Below are positions 21,495-33,480 of a DNA stretch of 64,000 bases, in pieces; positions within the stretch are counted from its first letter, which is position 1; every line of letters starts with the position of its first letter. The notes beneath the pieces are model-generated. The model searched no databases. It was not told the DNA's origin and worked only from the letters and a program-made list of their open reading frames with translations. The translations under genes were made by a program, and so were the position numbers. The DNA is taken from assembly GCF_020360975.1 (NCBI RefSeq), contig NW_025408673.1:3162001-3226000 (forward strand). The letters are read 5' to 3'. Source of the DNA: Hirsutella rhossiliensis (Eukaryota; Ascomycota; Sordariomycetes; Hypocreales; Ophiocordycipitaceae).

Positions 21495-23835
21495 TATTGT
21501 TAGGAGTGTGGCTATATTGATATGTATTGTTAAGCTTATCAATAATTATTAGTATAACATTGAATGCTCATCTCCGTCTCCGTTGGCGCCGCCCACATCC
21601 ATGATCTCGTCATCAACCGCAACGTACAGTTTGCGAATCAAATCGTTCCTCACCCAATTACCCAAGCATTGCAGCTTTTCAGTCCTGTCCGCGGAAAGTC
21701 GAGCTCGATCCCAAGAAAGTGTCCGCCTTGTGCAAGAGAACATCCGCTCCGGCTCGTCCGACATCGCTGGGACGCTGAGTATGTCAAGGGCCATCTGATG
21801 CAAGCGTGGATACTCGGCTCTCTGCTCCTCACGACACCACCATTCAAGCGGATTGGCAGTCAGCATATGTCTCGGAGGAGCATTGATGAATTTCTCAAAC
21901 TCGTCTTCATCGCCAGGTTCATCCAGGACACTCATTGACTGCCTTATGCGCTCGTAAGAAGCGACCTCTCGCGCTTCACAACTGGGTCGCACGGTTCTCT
22001 CCGACGAAATCGGTCTGTCCTTATACTTCGCCCATTGCCGCTGCGCTGCAGCAATGGCTGTCTGCCGCCACTCTGGTGCCCAATGACGGTCGAGATACCT
22101 CCGCCGTTTTTCTGGATGGAGCAGAAGTGCCGTGGCATAGACGGGGTTTTTGTCGGTTTCTTCGTAATACTTTGAAAGAACCCACCAGCCCATGTGAACC
22201 GAGCTTACCATGTGGGCGTTTTCGGCATACTTGACCTGCATCGAAGTTGAGCTTCTCTTCTTCAGCCCGAAGGCAATACTTGCAGAGTCTGCGACTGACC
22301 TTAGCAGCTTGAACCACGAGTTCCAGCGCGTGATGTTGTCGATACCGAGGGCTTTCCCCGCAATGTCGTCCCATGCGTCGTTGTGAATTGTAGAGTTGCG
22401 AATGAACACAGCAATGTTGTGAAGTTTTCCCATTGGACCGATACTCCGCCAACCGGCAATGTCATTTCTTTTCCTGCGCTGGGCGTGAGTTCTTGGCGTA
22501 GATTCTGAATGGAGGTGGTCATGCAAGGCGTCTGCAACAGTAGTTTGATTCAGTTCATCGTCCGCCTGTTCAACGGCGGCCTGAAGTGCACTTTCGCTGG
22601 TCGCAATGAGAAAGGCTTGCAGGGAAAGGTTAATGATGTGGCCAGCGCACCGCGTTCGAGAGGATATTGGATCAAAGGTCAGCCCATGCTCTTGCGATAA
22701 ATCGGCAGAAAGTTGACGGAGGCAAGTGTCATTTTTAGCATCATTGTCCCCGGTGAAATAGCCGAGTTTTTGTGTTATGCCGTATCTCCGGATGATCTTC
22801 AGTAGGTGCGGCGTCATCGCTGCGCCCGCGTGCGACCGTCGCAGGTTTGGCAATCCCAGCATTGCCTTGCGAGGCTTGTATGCCTCGTCGACCCATTGCG
22901 CATGAACAGCGATGTATGCCTTGCGTTGAGGAGAAGACCATACATCCATTGCGATATGCACAAGACTCCGAGCGCCTTCGAGCCACCGACAGACGGATTG
23001 TTGATGCGTGTCGTAGGCCCTATCTAGATCCGAAGCGACCGTGTTGCTAGAGTCGACGAGGAACTCCTCGACTGCGGGGTTGATCGCGGTCAAAGTGCCT
23101 GATACTCTGGCCACGTCGCGCAGCTCAGTGGCAGATGCCTATTCGCGGAAAGTAGCATCTGTGCCTCTCGGAAAGCATCGACATTGATCACGCTCCGCAA
23201 AATATTGACCTCGCTCTCTTGAGTCAGCCTCAGCTGCTTTTCGCTTGTTCTCGCGAAGGCATTCTCGATGGCTACTTGACGCTTGCATCGAGCATTCGTG
23301 TCTTCTCTGACTTGTACGTGATGAACCTTTTCGAGATGATAGCGGGCGTTGCCAGAAATGTGGGTTGACCACGATGGATTGCGACAACGTTTGCAGTAGT
23401 GGAGTAAATTGCCACCTGCCGTGCGTGGCTCATCGCCTCGAGCCTGTCGAAAGTGATGCCAAGTCGACGTCGCTCTCAACTTCCTCCTCTTGACTGCTGC
23501 CGGAGGAATGCTCCGATTCTGAAGGTATACTGGCAGATTGCGAGACACTATCGGAAGGCAAAATTGATGACGAAGGGTTCGATGCGATGTCAACTTCCGG
23601 CACACGGGATACGTAGTCTTCCATTGCCAAAGCTGAGATATCGAGGGGGCGTGCACTTCGATCACCAAAAGGAGGGCATGGAGAATCTTGAACGAAAGAA
23701 TGCTCCCATTCTGTGCCGAGCCCTTTCCTCAGCGCTACGGCTGACGTGTGGAAAGTAAGTACGCCTAAAACAGGCATTCAAGTCAAAATAGGGGCACATT
23801 AGCAATACATATTGATAGGGACTTCCATATTGTTA
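21495..23835 (-). mobile_element. decayed hAT element
   Basis: A nearly full-length hAT transposase on the minus strand is flanked by AT-rich ends sharing an inverted motif (ATATGTATTG near 21523 and its complement near 23803). TATTGTTA occurs at 21495-21502 and 23828-23835 and could be the 8-bp target duplication, but the sequence is AT-rich and the inverted repeats are imperfect, so the ends are approximate. Confidence 0.6.
21549..23624 (-). pseudogene. hAT transposase, two frameshifts
   Basis: The N-terminus starts near MEDYVSRVPEVDIA (23624). A BED zinc finger follows (STWHHFRQARG, then CKRCRNPSW and H/H in RYHLEKVHHV). The main frame (23114-21549, 521 aa) holds the catalytic segment (VHIAMDVWSSPQRKAYIAVH, GYFTGDNDAKNDT), RCAGHIINLSLQAF, NITRWNSWFKLL and the dimerisation motif PLEWWCREEQRAEYPRLHQM with LSVPAMSDEPERMFS. 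Frameshifts near 23470 and 23095 split the protein into three frames; each looks like a single lost base. Otherwise the main frame is fully open, unusual for an old element. Confidence 0.8.
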
Positions 23836-23894
23836 TCGATATTGATAAGCAACAATAAATATGCCCATGTCTGGTGCCCTTCCTTGCCGCCCCA

Positions 23895-25082
23895 TTACAT
23901 GTATTCCTTGGCCCAGGCTATTAGAGCAAAGATGTGAGCAACAACGTCCTCTCTATGCCGGTTGTTCTTTATGTCGAACCACATCGTAGAGTGCACATGC
24001 AAATAGCCATCTAGATTGGCGAGCGATTCCTCATAGCTGCGACGAAAGGCGTCAGAAATATGAAAGTGGAAGAATTTTATAAAGTGGCTGGCCGCAAGAA
24101 TCGTGATGAAGCTATAAAAACCTTATGGTTAGTTTGAGGCTGGCACGTTTAGAGGCAAGAGCTTACTCGGTAGTAGAGACCGCGAGAACGCCTGAGCATC
24201 GCACGGCTAACGCCTCTCCCACCATTTGGCCTAGCAGCTCGTCGGAGACAATTGGAATCCGTCGATGACTTTTGCGAACGTCCGTTTGCCTTCAAGCATC
24301 GCTACATGTTGGTGATCGCCGTTCGCGTCGATAAACTGGATGCCCCCATCATCGACTGCGTGGATGTGCAGATTGCCCTGCGAGAAAGAATACGTCTGAC
24401 GCTCGTCACAGAAGTAGAGAAATGGAACTGTCTGATCCTGGTGCTGGCCGTAATTCAGTACGCAGCGGATAAAGCAACTGGCGAGACGGACAGTAGCATC
24501 CTCGACGAGTGGTGCTACAAGCCCCTCGACGTAGCCCGCGCTCGAATGAGTCTCATTCGAGCCCGACGTTGCGGGACGATGTTTATAGTCGGGGGAGCTC
24601 CCGAAGGTGACCTGGTCGGACGGGACGAAGTTTTGGAGTTCCACAGGTCTCTTTGACGTCCGTTTGGACGCTTCCCGGACTGCTGTGTCCGAGGGGGCGT
24701 CCTGAATAGAGCCGGCGCCAGCTCGCACAAATGGAGCCAAGGCTGCCCAGACGTAGCCGAGACTGTCCGGCTTGTAGTGCTGCACGAGCTGAGGCTCCAC
24801 TTGGTATTTGAGGGCGTCGATGCTTTCCGGACCTTGGACCAGAGCGTTGATGCAGGCGTTGGTGTTTCTTGGGTCGCGAGGCAAGAGCCTGCGAGACTCA
24901 AAGAGAGGCAGAGCTTTCTTAGGCTCCTTGCAGAGGACGCGGTGCGCAAACAAGTGTTCGCGACCCCATTGACTGACGGCGCTCTTCCAGTGCCTGGAAT
25001 GAACCAGAGCAGAGAGGTTATCTCTGCCCTTGCCTCTTTGCGCGAAGGTGGACGCGTCTCTGACTGTGTCGTAGTAAGACAT
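23895..25082 (-). CDS. uncharacterised fungal protein, about 377 aa, one intron, one frameshift
   Basis: The start is MSYYDTVRDAS at 25082. A GT-AG intron (24112-24166, 55 nt; donor GTAAGC, branch CTAAC, acceptor TATAG) joins ...LAVSTTE to FITILAASHFIKFFHFH, and the protein ends IFALIAWAKEYM at 23895. Around 24252 one base is missing between KVID(G) and PIVSDELLGQM; with it, the whole gene reads through. Conserved-looking parts are SAGYVEGLVAPLVEDATVR, VPFLYFCDERQTYSF and IQFIDANGDHQHVAMLEGKR. The last has an Asp followed by E-x-K, reminiscent of PD-(D/E)XK nucleases, an inference only. No family was assigned. The upstream neighbour is another intron-bearing gene on the same strand. Confidence 0.65.
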
Positions 25083-25099
25083 GATTGTTGCATGTTACG

Positions 25100-25390
25100 A
25101 AGAGCAAAAGATGTGATGAGTGTCAGCTGTCCTGCTAGAAACAGTAGTGGGTTGGCGAGGCAAGTGTATCCCCAGCCGGGCAACCTCGACGATATTTAAG
25201 AGTGATGGCGGGGGAGCGTGACAAGTTTTGCCGCTTCCAATTTGGGGGCCGTGTTTCATCAAGCGCCGTGTGCTGGGCCAGCCGTCGAGAGGATTGGTGA
25301 ACATGGGAATGATGAAGGGGGTGGGTAATGACTTGCAGTTTGCAGCATGCATGCAGCAGCCGCAACCTTTCAGGGGGGTTGGCGCTTGCA
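25100..25390. other. intergenic region between two minus-strand genes
   Basis: About 300 bases upstream of the 25082 start codon. It probably holds that gene's promoter. No TATA element was identified and overlapping short open frames look accidental. Confidence 0.4.
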
Positions 25391-25391
25391 T

Positions 25392-26397
25392 CTAGGTGCA
25401 CGTATATCCGTACACAATCAACTTTTCCGACTTGTCCACGTCCTCGGGGCAAGTCGCCGAGAGGAGGAGCGCCAAGAGACGACCACGAAACGTTTCGACA
25501 GGTTTATAGGGAATAGTGGATATTTGCACAGCAAGGGAATCAGGCGCCGACGGCTTCATGGCTGGGTTATCGAACATGTTGATGAGGGACGAGGATATAT
25601 TTACCGAATAGATGTACATAAAATTGCAATCTTCGGTGCTGAACATGAGCTTGGGCTGCCAACGCATTAGGAGGTCAGCTGATCTAGATGAGGGTGTGCA
25701 TACTTACCGTCACGCCAGCCGCCTGCTGAGTTTTTTGCGGTCCCAACGCCCTCCATTGTAGCTGGCCGAGGGCAATCAAGAGCGCCACTAGGTACGGATC
25801 GTGCAACGACTCGGTGGGAGTAACCATCTTGAGTTGAAGCTTGCCTAAGTTGACGGCAGGGGGGTTGTATCGACGTATCGTCGGCCCAACCCTTTCTTGC
25901 GTTGAGAGATAATGCGGCTGCGGTCGACATGTGCAGCTACGGGGATATGATCGCCGAGGCAGTAGTAGTGGCATGGAAGAAGGACGCTGCGATAGCCACC
26001 AAGATGCAAGTCGAGATCGCAACTACGGGTGCCAAGGTCAGATGACGCCACTTGGTATGTGCATCGACTCACCGCCAAGACAATGGTGAAGGTTCGAGGC
26101 AAAGAAACCCGCGTATTGATCCTTCCTTTGCCACCCACAAGTGTCGATTGTCAAAGAAGTAGCGCTCAAAAGTCGCCGTCGACTGGCATCTCGAAAAGCA
26201 TTCTCTGTCGACGGAAGGTGCATCATGACCGGGGCAGGACTGCATTGGCTAAATGTGCACGACAGGATCTCGAGATGCAGTCTCGTCCACAGTAGAGGCT
26301 CGATGAGAATGCGCTTTCTCGGTTGGCGGCGAGCCGACTCGTAGATGGAAAGGGCCTCTGCATTGGCGCGTCGATTCGGGCTTGGCGACGGTTCCAT
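25392..26397 (-). CDS. uncharacterised fungal protein, three exons, one frameshift
   Basis: The last two exons are secure: exon 2 (25708-26022) holds KMVTPTESLHDPYLVALLIA and LGQLQWRALGPQKTQQAAGV; after a 52-nt GT-AG intron (25656-25707, branch CTGAC) exon 3 gives MFSTEDCNFMYIYSVNISSS, NMFDNPA, PYKPVETFRGRLLALLL and a stop at 25392. This C-terminal layout recurs in many ascomycete proteins of unknown function. A further intron (26023-26072, GTGAGT...GTAG) joins a first exon containing SLTIDTCGWQRKDQYAGF, though its frame does not connect cleanly. In exon 2 a C-run near 25860 carries a frameshift between RYVDTTPLPS and AVNLGKLQLK. Confidence 0.55.
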
Positions 26398-28124
26398 CTT
26401 GACCTTGTCGAGACTGGGGAAACGGAACGGATGCTTTCAGGAGACAGAGGAGATGAGTCGGTTGAAGTATTATTGGTAGAGTTACATAAGCAGCGCCCGT
26501 AATTTGGCGGCGCATTCGGGTACTTCGTACCCGTCGCCCAATGCGCCGCGTCCGTAATTTGGTACGATGGCGGATCAACTAGCGGGCCGAAAGGACTTGA
26601 CGTGGAAATGCCTTGAGGAACGAAAGAAGGTGCATGCAGGGTGCAAGCTCGGTACAAGATTGCACGGCTGTCGCAGAGAACTACACCCGCCCACACCGAA
26701 CGGGTATAGTAACTCAGGAGGAAGGTGCGGAGTAAAATCCTTTCCCCGCTCGAGACCGCTCGATACACTCACTACTCGACACACTACCGGTACTCGACAC
26801 AGCGCCGTGCTTGATCCTACAACCATGTTCGCCCGAGTGACACCTCCAAGCGTCCCAATCACGTACGACAGCACTCCCATTACTCATTTCTCCGCTTCCA
26901 GCAAGGTGCCGAACAGACTGGAAAGAAAGGTATTTGAAGAGATCAGCTTCTGCACATATCACGATAGAAATACTTAGAGGAGACTGGACGTGCCGTGCCT
27001 TGAACGTCTATGAGGCGACGAAGCATCGGCACGTCGATGGCGCGTGGACCGATCCTCCTGTCCCGCCCGTGCAGGCCGAATTTCTGGACTGGTGGTCCGA
27101 TTCCAAGACGACTTCCTCTCGAAGGAACGACGCGGCTATTACTCAACCACAAACCCGAAGGATCTTGTCGGTGCCGAAGCTCAGCGACAAATTGATCTCT
27201 TTGCCAAGTAAAAGAATGGGCAGCTGCCAGATGCCGCGCACGACTCTCCGGAGGGATGTCGAAGTGATGGGTGAGCTCAAGGTGTCCAAGAGCCAAAAAA
27301 GGCGACGCTAATCTAGATCGGCCGACACGTGCGAGATGTTTTCTCCTGCCAGCCGACGCGTTGGTATGTCCACGCGTTTACAATCTGCGGGCGCGAGATG
27401 GAGGTTTGGGTATTTGACCGCTTGGGATGTTACAGTCCTGGCGCGTTCGATATCCATGAGAAGCCCGAACGGTTCATACAGGTGATCGCCGGCTACACAA
27501 TGATAAATGACGAGGAACTGGGCTTGGACACCTTTACAGAGCTGGATGGCGACAGTCGCTTGATACGCATTGAGCAGGACGAGGCTGCGGCTGGAATCGC
27601 AGCCTTTCACCCGTCAACGGGCAATCGTCTGCCGTGGGGCGTCTTGCTATCTCACGAAGCCTCCGGACTCCGAGAATTGGAGTTATGTCGCGAAGTTTTC
27701 GTGGACGTCTGACCGGCGAAAGCCAGAGGCAGATCTTCTGAGATTGGGCCGTTAAAGAGAAGTCGAGGGCATTGCTGAGTTGATAGGCTATCGTCGCATA
27801 ACCAGCATCAATGAAATGCGATCAGGCCTGACATTCACGAGGCCTTACTCCTTCCGAGGTCTTCCAAGCACTGCGTCGAATTTTTCGCATTCTTTCTCCC
27901 TGTCTCAGCCTCCCGGTGCCCTTTCTCGGTCATTCAGAAAGCTTCATGGCTTGAGCATCACTGACAAGCCGTTAAGAAAGCGCAAGCCGGTTGATGTCGG
28001 CCGGAAATCTAAGCGATCAAGATCCAACAGTCAAAGGTCGAGCCAAGGGCAGGACGAAGTTACATATGATGTTGGGGAAGCTCAGAGGACGAGTCTGCTC
28101 GCTCCTAACATCGGACCTTATGAT

Positions 28125-30959
28125 CAGTGTGTCCATCAACCAAGTAAAGCAGAAAATGACACCCTTACTTGACTTGGTTGAAGGATCCGTTTACTCGACT
28201 TGGTTTACTCGAAGAAATGGCTGTGCTTTACTTGGTTGGTTGACATTACTTGACTCCGGGAGCCGATTTGCTTGACTCCGGGAGCCGATTTGCTTGAGTG
28301 ATCTCTATATCTTGTCCGCCTGTGACCTTGGGACGAGGGGAAAAAAAGTGCTCCTCGAGCATGACTACGATAGCATGCCAGATCGAAGTAGGTGCTTTTG
28401 GCATTCGATAGCTGCCACGGTGTTGGAGCTGAGGCGATTCCGCTCATCCGTGATGACCTTTTTGGTCTGAGAGAAAACCGCTCACATTCAGCACTCATTG
28501 CTGGACAAGTGAACAAGTCGAAAGCCATTTGCGACAGAACTGGGTAGTCTGCCGCATGACAGATCCACCATTGCAAGGGATCTTCGACTTCCGAATCAGC
28601 CTTGTTATTCCTAGCCATGAACTCGTCGAGCTCAGAAGTTAGTCTCGCTCTTTTCCTCCTTCCCTTGCCGGACGCCGCAAGCTCAGCCAGCATCTGTCGG
28701 CGTTTGCGAGCTTCCTGGAGTGGGTCAAGGGCGACGAGATCATCGCCAGCCTTATCAGCGACGACTTCTCCTAGGGCCAGCGACGAAGCCTCCTCATGGT
28801 CCGCAGCGTCCGCTTCCATGTATGCGTCTTCGTATTCTGCGAAAACTTCTTGAACCACGCTCTTTGCCTCACTGATCCACTGCTTGTTGTGACTCCACTC
28901 AAGTTCGAAGTAAGCAAACTTATTCGCCGGATGCAATGCGACAGCGCACCGATAAGCTGGGGTGGCATCGGTAAGGCCAAAGTACTCTTCTAGCTTGATG
29001 CGAGCAGCATCGATTGCGTGGGAATAATACGTTGAAACCACGTCGGGATGGTCATCGGCAAATCTTCCGGCCTCTTGGAGCTTTTGAAGAGGACATCGAA
29101 TGATTCAATCGTTTCATGAAGGAGCCATGTGATCCTTCCAGGCCAGCTTTATTGGCTCGGCCCTCCATGCGTTTTGTCAGATCTTTGAAAGGCTTCAAGA
29201 TGTCGAGAAAATGGTGCAAGTCAATCCAATCTTGTAGGGTTAGTACGTCTTGCGAAATGTCGTACCCTACGCCACCGTAGCAATAGTTGAGGAAGAACAG
29301 ATCAATCGCATGACGGAGCTTGACCGCCCTCTGAATCATTGCATATGCAGAGTTCCAGCGGATTCCGCCGTCGACCAGGACTCTAGTGTAGAGCAGTTCA
29401 ATGCTGCCTTCCTCGTAAGCCTGCAAAATATACCGTTTCAGCTGCTCCCGCCTTTGGTCACTTCTGTTTACCCAAACACAGAAATTGTGAAGTTTACTGA
29501 CGAAGCTATGCTTTCTCCAGATTTCAAAACGCTCCACTTCAGACGCGCCGCAAAGCTGTTTCTCCAACTTGCCGACACCCTGCCCAAAGAGAAGGGCTTT
29601 GACGATTAGGTTGAGCATATGGCCGACGCAGCGCAGGCGACTCTGAGGCTTGATGACAGGATAGCGCTTCGCCAGCTCTCGAATGCAAGTGTCGTTACTA
29701 CTTGCGTTGTCCATCATGAAGAAACCAACGTTCTGACCGATCTCGTATGACCCCATGACCGCTGCAAGGACTTTGGCGATATTCTCGCCAGTGTGGGGGC
29801 CCTTCAAAACTGGCAAATCCAGCAAAGCCGTTTGCAGCTTGTATGCAGCGTCTAGAAAGTGAGAAACTATAGCCAAATAGTTGGTACCTTCTTCAGATGT
29901 CCAAGCATCTGTCGAGACGTGGATCTTGCTTTTGGACAGGCGGAGCTGTTCTTTCAGCCAGGCGCGCCTGCCGTTGTCACCGAACCATTTTTCGCTGACC
30001 CAACTGCTCAGCGCTGACGGGCTTTTCGGCAAAACTTTGTCGATGTCTTCCAGGCACAATGCAAATATTTCATTTGTTCGTCGGTGAGTCGCTTGGCGGA
30101 AAGTCAAATCAAGATCAATGACCCAGTCGGCAAAATGACTTCGAAACTGGAGGTCATTGAACACCATGCGTCGGCTCCCCAAGTACGACGCGGCCTTGGT
30201 GGCTCCTTGAGAGATACTGAAGGGGTCGGACCCTGCCACTTTGTAACCGAACTCGGCAAGTTTGTGGTGGTGCCTAAGGTGATAGATGATGCTCGTCGTA
30301 CTCTCGCTGGCAAAGAGCGCTGTGTCGTGACGTCCGCTCACATGGCAATATTTGCAGAGCCAGTACTTGTTGTCGCCGTCTGTCGTGAGTTGCGCACCGT
30401 GTTTGTAGATTATCGATGGTTGCGCCTTCGAGTTCATTGCGCGCTTGTGAGGCTGACGATATCGTATGGTGGCCAACTGGTGGCCAACGGTTTTCTGTCG
30501 TAACGAATCTTCTCCCAAGATATAGGGAAAACGCATTGCGATGCCTTTGGCAAGTCCCTTTCATGGAGATGCTTGGCTCGTCGGGGACCGACTGGGAAGG
30601 CGTCTTGGGAGGCGTGACGTGCCCGAGATGATTGCAAGGATCGAAAGCTGAGTGAGAGGGCATTGCTGGCTTCCTCAGCGTTGAACAGTTTCTGCAGGAT
30701 GTTGATGAATCAGGCACGAAGAAAGTAACTGTAATCACCAAGCTCAATCGGCGAGAGGAAAGGGGTTCGTCCACTTTCATGACATGGGTATCACGAAATT
30801 GCCTGAAATCAACGCTAGTCAGGTAACTCGGAGTAAACCCGAGTAATGCAGAAAGCTTTACTTTTGCTTGGTCGGAGAGATCGTTACTCGTGATTGACTG
30901 TTATGTAATCAACCAACTTCAAGCAACCAAGTCAAGTTACTTGATTGATGGACACACTG
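28125..30959 (-). mobile_element. complete hAT element inserted in FunK1 (2835 bp)
   Basis: The termini are inverted: the left end reads CAGTGTGTCCATCAACCAAG, the right end (complement) CAGTGTGTCCATCAATCAAG, 23 bases with one mismatch. The 8-bp target duplication CTTATGAT is exact (28117-28124 and 30960-30967). Removing the element and one duplication restores the FunK1 frame. Both ends are rich in ACTTG/TTGACTTGG motifs, likely transposase-binding sites. The transposase lies on the minus strand. Confidence 0.95.
28365..30536 (-). pseudogene. hAT transposase of the 28125-30959 element, frameshifted
   Basis: The first frame (30536-29052) holds a BED zinc finger (YWLCKYC ... YHLRHHHK), then IHVSTDAWTSEEGTNYLAIV, DNASSNDTCIREL, RCVGHMLNLIVKALLFG and IRWNSAYAMIQRAVKLRHAI. 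The second (29041 onward) has VSTYYSHAIDAARIKLEEYF, DPLQWWICHAADYPVLSQMA and LFTCPAMSAECER. A last shift near 28480 leads to VFSQTKKVITDERNRLSS and a stop at 28365. Two single-base losses lie between the first frames (about 29065-29125) and one at 28480. Everything else is well kept, so the element is either recently dead or misread at these points. An upstream start near 30663 is possible. Confidence 0.85.
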
Positions 30960-31112
30960 CTTATGATAGTCGAGTCTTTCGATGTCTAGTGATCTCCCCG
31001 GCAGGCCGAGCGATCCACAAGTACGAAAAGATATCGTAGCTCCTGGGGGCGCTCCGCGACGCGATCAAGGCACATAAGTACCTATACCTCAAAGGCAAAG
31101 TTTCGCCGGCAA

Positions 31113-32124
31113 TGTTCACATAGTCAAGTCCTGTCTAAGACAGGAAGTAGCCTTAAGTCGGTACGGTATCCTACCACTCATGTCGGGATGTAGAACGGGC
31201 GCGATTTCACCATGACGAACGGTCCGGCTTGGCAAGACAGCGGAACGGCCTGGTAAGATGCAGTGAGCAGGCTCAGTGAGACAAGCGTTGCGGCTTTGCA
31301 AAATAAAACGCCAATCCTTCGATGCGTTCGCGGTCGAAAACATGGCTACCGTCTACGTTGACAGCATGCATTTCGCAGGGGAATGGAAGTAGAGAGTATG
31401 AGTCAAATATGTTCATTGTTATCTGTCTGAAATGATTGAGAAGTTCTCCCCTTCTTATACTTATGTGGCTGCCTTGAGGTGGCGATGTCACCACTTAGTC
31501 TGCTTAGGTGACATTGTTTTCTAGAAGGTTCAATAATATCGCTTAATAGCGACATTATCGCGCACTTATCCAACATATGTACCATGAATGCGACAATGCA
31601 ATTGGCAATATATGGCCTACAACAGAACTAGCTTGCTAGACCGTCCCAGCATAAAATAGAGCGACTCGCTGCGTTTGGTACTGTGCTGAACTAAACAACA
31701 TGCGTGTTCAGAGTCGGACTACCCGAGCCAGGAGCATTCACTATGTGGCGGCCAAATCTGAGATACCGCTGTACCAGCCAAGAGCCGATAATAGTCGAGG
31801 CTAGCTAAAGTGGATATCCCGGCATGATTTTCTGTTCAGCAACACAGCGCAGTTCACTCAGCCGTTTCCTCATGAATTCAACCCGTGGCGTCCACGGATC
31901 AAGCCAGCTCGGTTTTCCCCGTCTCCTCTTTATGATAATGGTCTTGTAACCAGTCCCGTAGAGGGCAAACTCACTGTGCGTCTGGTTCAACCTAGCCCAA
32001 GGCATACAAGGATCGTCCGCAAGCCAAGATTGGCTGACTTGGCACATGCGATGAATCGTGGAGCTGTTTCGGTGCAGTCGTAATGCGCATGACGTGGCCG
32101 AGCTCGTTCTGGACTCATATTTTT
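31113..32124. other. region with no confidently recognised gene
   Basis: No gene was recognised. On the minus strand at about 31430-31530 a sequence beginning TGTCACCTAAGCAGAC with a TATAAGAAGGGG element looks somewhat like the start of an LTR, without a partner. The 80-aa minus frame at 31805-32047 has no known motif. Confidence 0.35.
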
Positions 32125-32632
32125 ATGGTCAATGAGGACGATGAAAACCCTCCCGGCGAGCTTTCCTGATCGACCTAGACCTCGCCATTAGAACCCAACG
32201 TGAAGATGCCTCGGGAGCGAAAGGGAAGACAGGTACGAGGGCATTCATGGCCATCGGGGCACTGTTAGGCAACGAGCAGCACTCCTTCATGCACGACCTT
32301 GAGTCATTCTTCTGGGTGCTATTCTGGATTTGCGTTCACTACAACGGGTCAGGCAAAGACGTTGGAGCTACAGAATATGACAGCTGGAATTACGAGAGCG
32401 ACAACAGGCTAATCCGTCTGAAAGTCGGCACCATTGGTGTCAAAGTATATTCCTGAGGATTGCGGAAAATTTCACGCCGTACTATAAACCGTTGATACCG
32501 ACTGTCAATCAGTTGCGCAAGAAAGTATTCCCAAACGGGGAGATTTGGAAAAAGCCGGATTCAGCGTTGTACTCTTGGATGACGGACATCCTTCGCGAAG
32601 CTTGCAAGGATGTAACAGCGGCAGATACGTAG
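32125..32632 (+). pseudogene. FunK1-type kinase C-lobe fragment (second kinase)
   Basis: The pieces MVNEDDENPPGELS, then LIDLDLAIRTQREDASGAKG, KTGTRAFMAIGALLGNEQHS, FMHDLESFFWVLFWICVHYN and, after another shift, FTPYYKPLIPTVNQLRKKVF with SALYSWMTDILREACKDV are the FunK1 C-lobe in order; DLD stands in the place of DFG, normal for this family. Frameshifts lie near 32177 (one base lost) and 32450. The N-lobe is absent. The type differs from the FunK1 at 26825, so this is probably another gene copy, although together they would span a kinase. Confidence 0.7.
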
Positions 32633-32749
32633 CATTTTGTCGAGATCAACAGCACGATTGATGGGGCGGGGTCGCAGGACTCCTGTGGTAGTACAAGGCG
32701 TGCTAAGGCTGAGTAACTATCACCAACAATGGGTCGGCACATAACGAAG

Positions 32750-33480
32750 GAAGCCCAAGGGCACCTGGGAAACCTAGGCTGTCAGCCCATCTCAATCTTG
32801 CATCGAAAACCACGGCCGCACACAACAGAGATGATCAGGGCTATCACCCACCAGGCTCCGAGATCGACAACGGTCAGTGGTCACTCCCGGTTTGACATGC
32901 GCAACAATATCGACGCCATGGGCCTCGACCAGGCGATGCTGCCGAGGCGCACTTATCATGTTTTCGTCTGGTGGGAGGAGACTGGGTGAATCTGCGTACG
33001 AAGTTCGTGGACTGGTCTGGGCGCTCGCGAGAATCGGGCTACTCGCGATTGCGTCAAGCTTGTCGCGCACGTGCTTCAGTTCATCGCCTATCTCCTTCAT
33101 TTGTCTGTCCAGTTCTGGTATCGTTTGCTACTGTCCGTTGATAATATCGCCCTGCTCGGTCACTGCTCGCTTCAGCCTCTGAATTTCGTCGCGGGATTTG
33201 CTTAGAAACTCTAGGGCCAGCTGGACCATCGCCCTGCCTTCGTTGACAGTGCCGCTAGTCCGCTACTGCTGACCCTCCGCCGCTCGGTCGTGCCGTTGGC
33301 TGCAACCTCATTCAGTGTCGCTCGCGTCGTGATTCTGGCGCTCTTCTTCGTCTTGTCCGCCGTGTCTTCGAGTTGTCGCGCGGTGTCTCGGACCTTGCTG
33401 CTGGGCTGCGCGACGCGACTCGATCTTTCGTGGGTGTCGGAGGGGGTGCCCCCTGCTCCACCATGATCACGGCATCGGCC
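32750..33480 (-). mobile_element. possible LINE ORF1 remnant
   Basis: On the minus strand, scattered pieces (VEQGAPPPTPTKDRV, ITTRATLNEVAANGTTERR, MKEIGDELKHVRDKLDAIAS, SAQTSPRTSYAD) resemble the coiled-coil N-terminus of ORF1 proteins of fungal LINEs, from memory of the family only. Many stops and shifts intervene. An alternative is an unrelated coiled-coil gene. Confidence 0.3.

Larger units (their letters stand above)
26825..31112 (+). pseudogene. FunK1-type kinase gene, split by a hAT insertion
   Basis: The gene starts MFARVTPPSVPITYDSTPI at 26825 and reads, over several frames, LNVYEATKHRHVDGAWTDPP, GELKVSK, YVHAFTICGREMEVWVFDRL, YTMINDEELGLDTFTE, RAIVCRGASCYLTKPPDSEN, KFSWTSDRRKPEADLLRL and TYDVGEAQRTSLLAPN, the known N-lobe layout of the fungal FunK1 family. 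At GPYD (28124) a complete hAT begins. The frame resumes after it (from 30968) with SRVFRCLVISPAGRAIHKYE and LLGALRDAIKAHKYLYLKGK, stopping at about 31112 before the catalytic loop. Besides the insertion there are several one-base shifts and an in-frame TAA near 27208. The kinase C-lobe is absent, so it is not functional here. Confidence 0.8.

Noticed and set aside
21447..23873. CAGACAT at both ends as TIRs of the decayed hAT
   Set aside because: Only seven bases match and the flanking octamers (GTCCGGCC and GTGCCCTT) differ.
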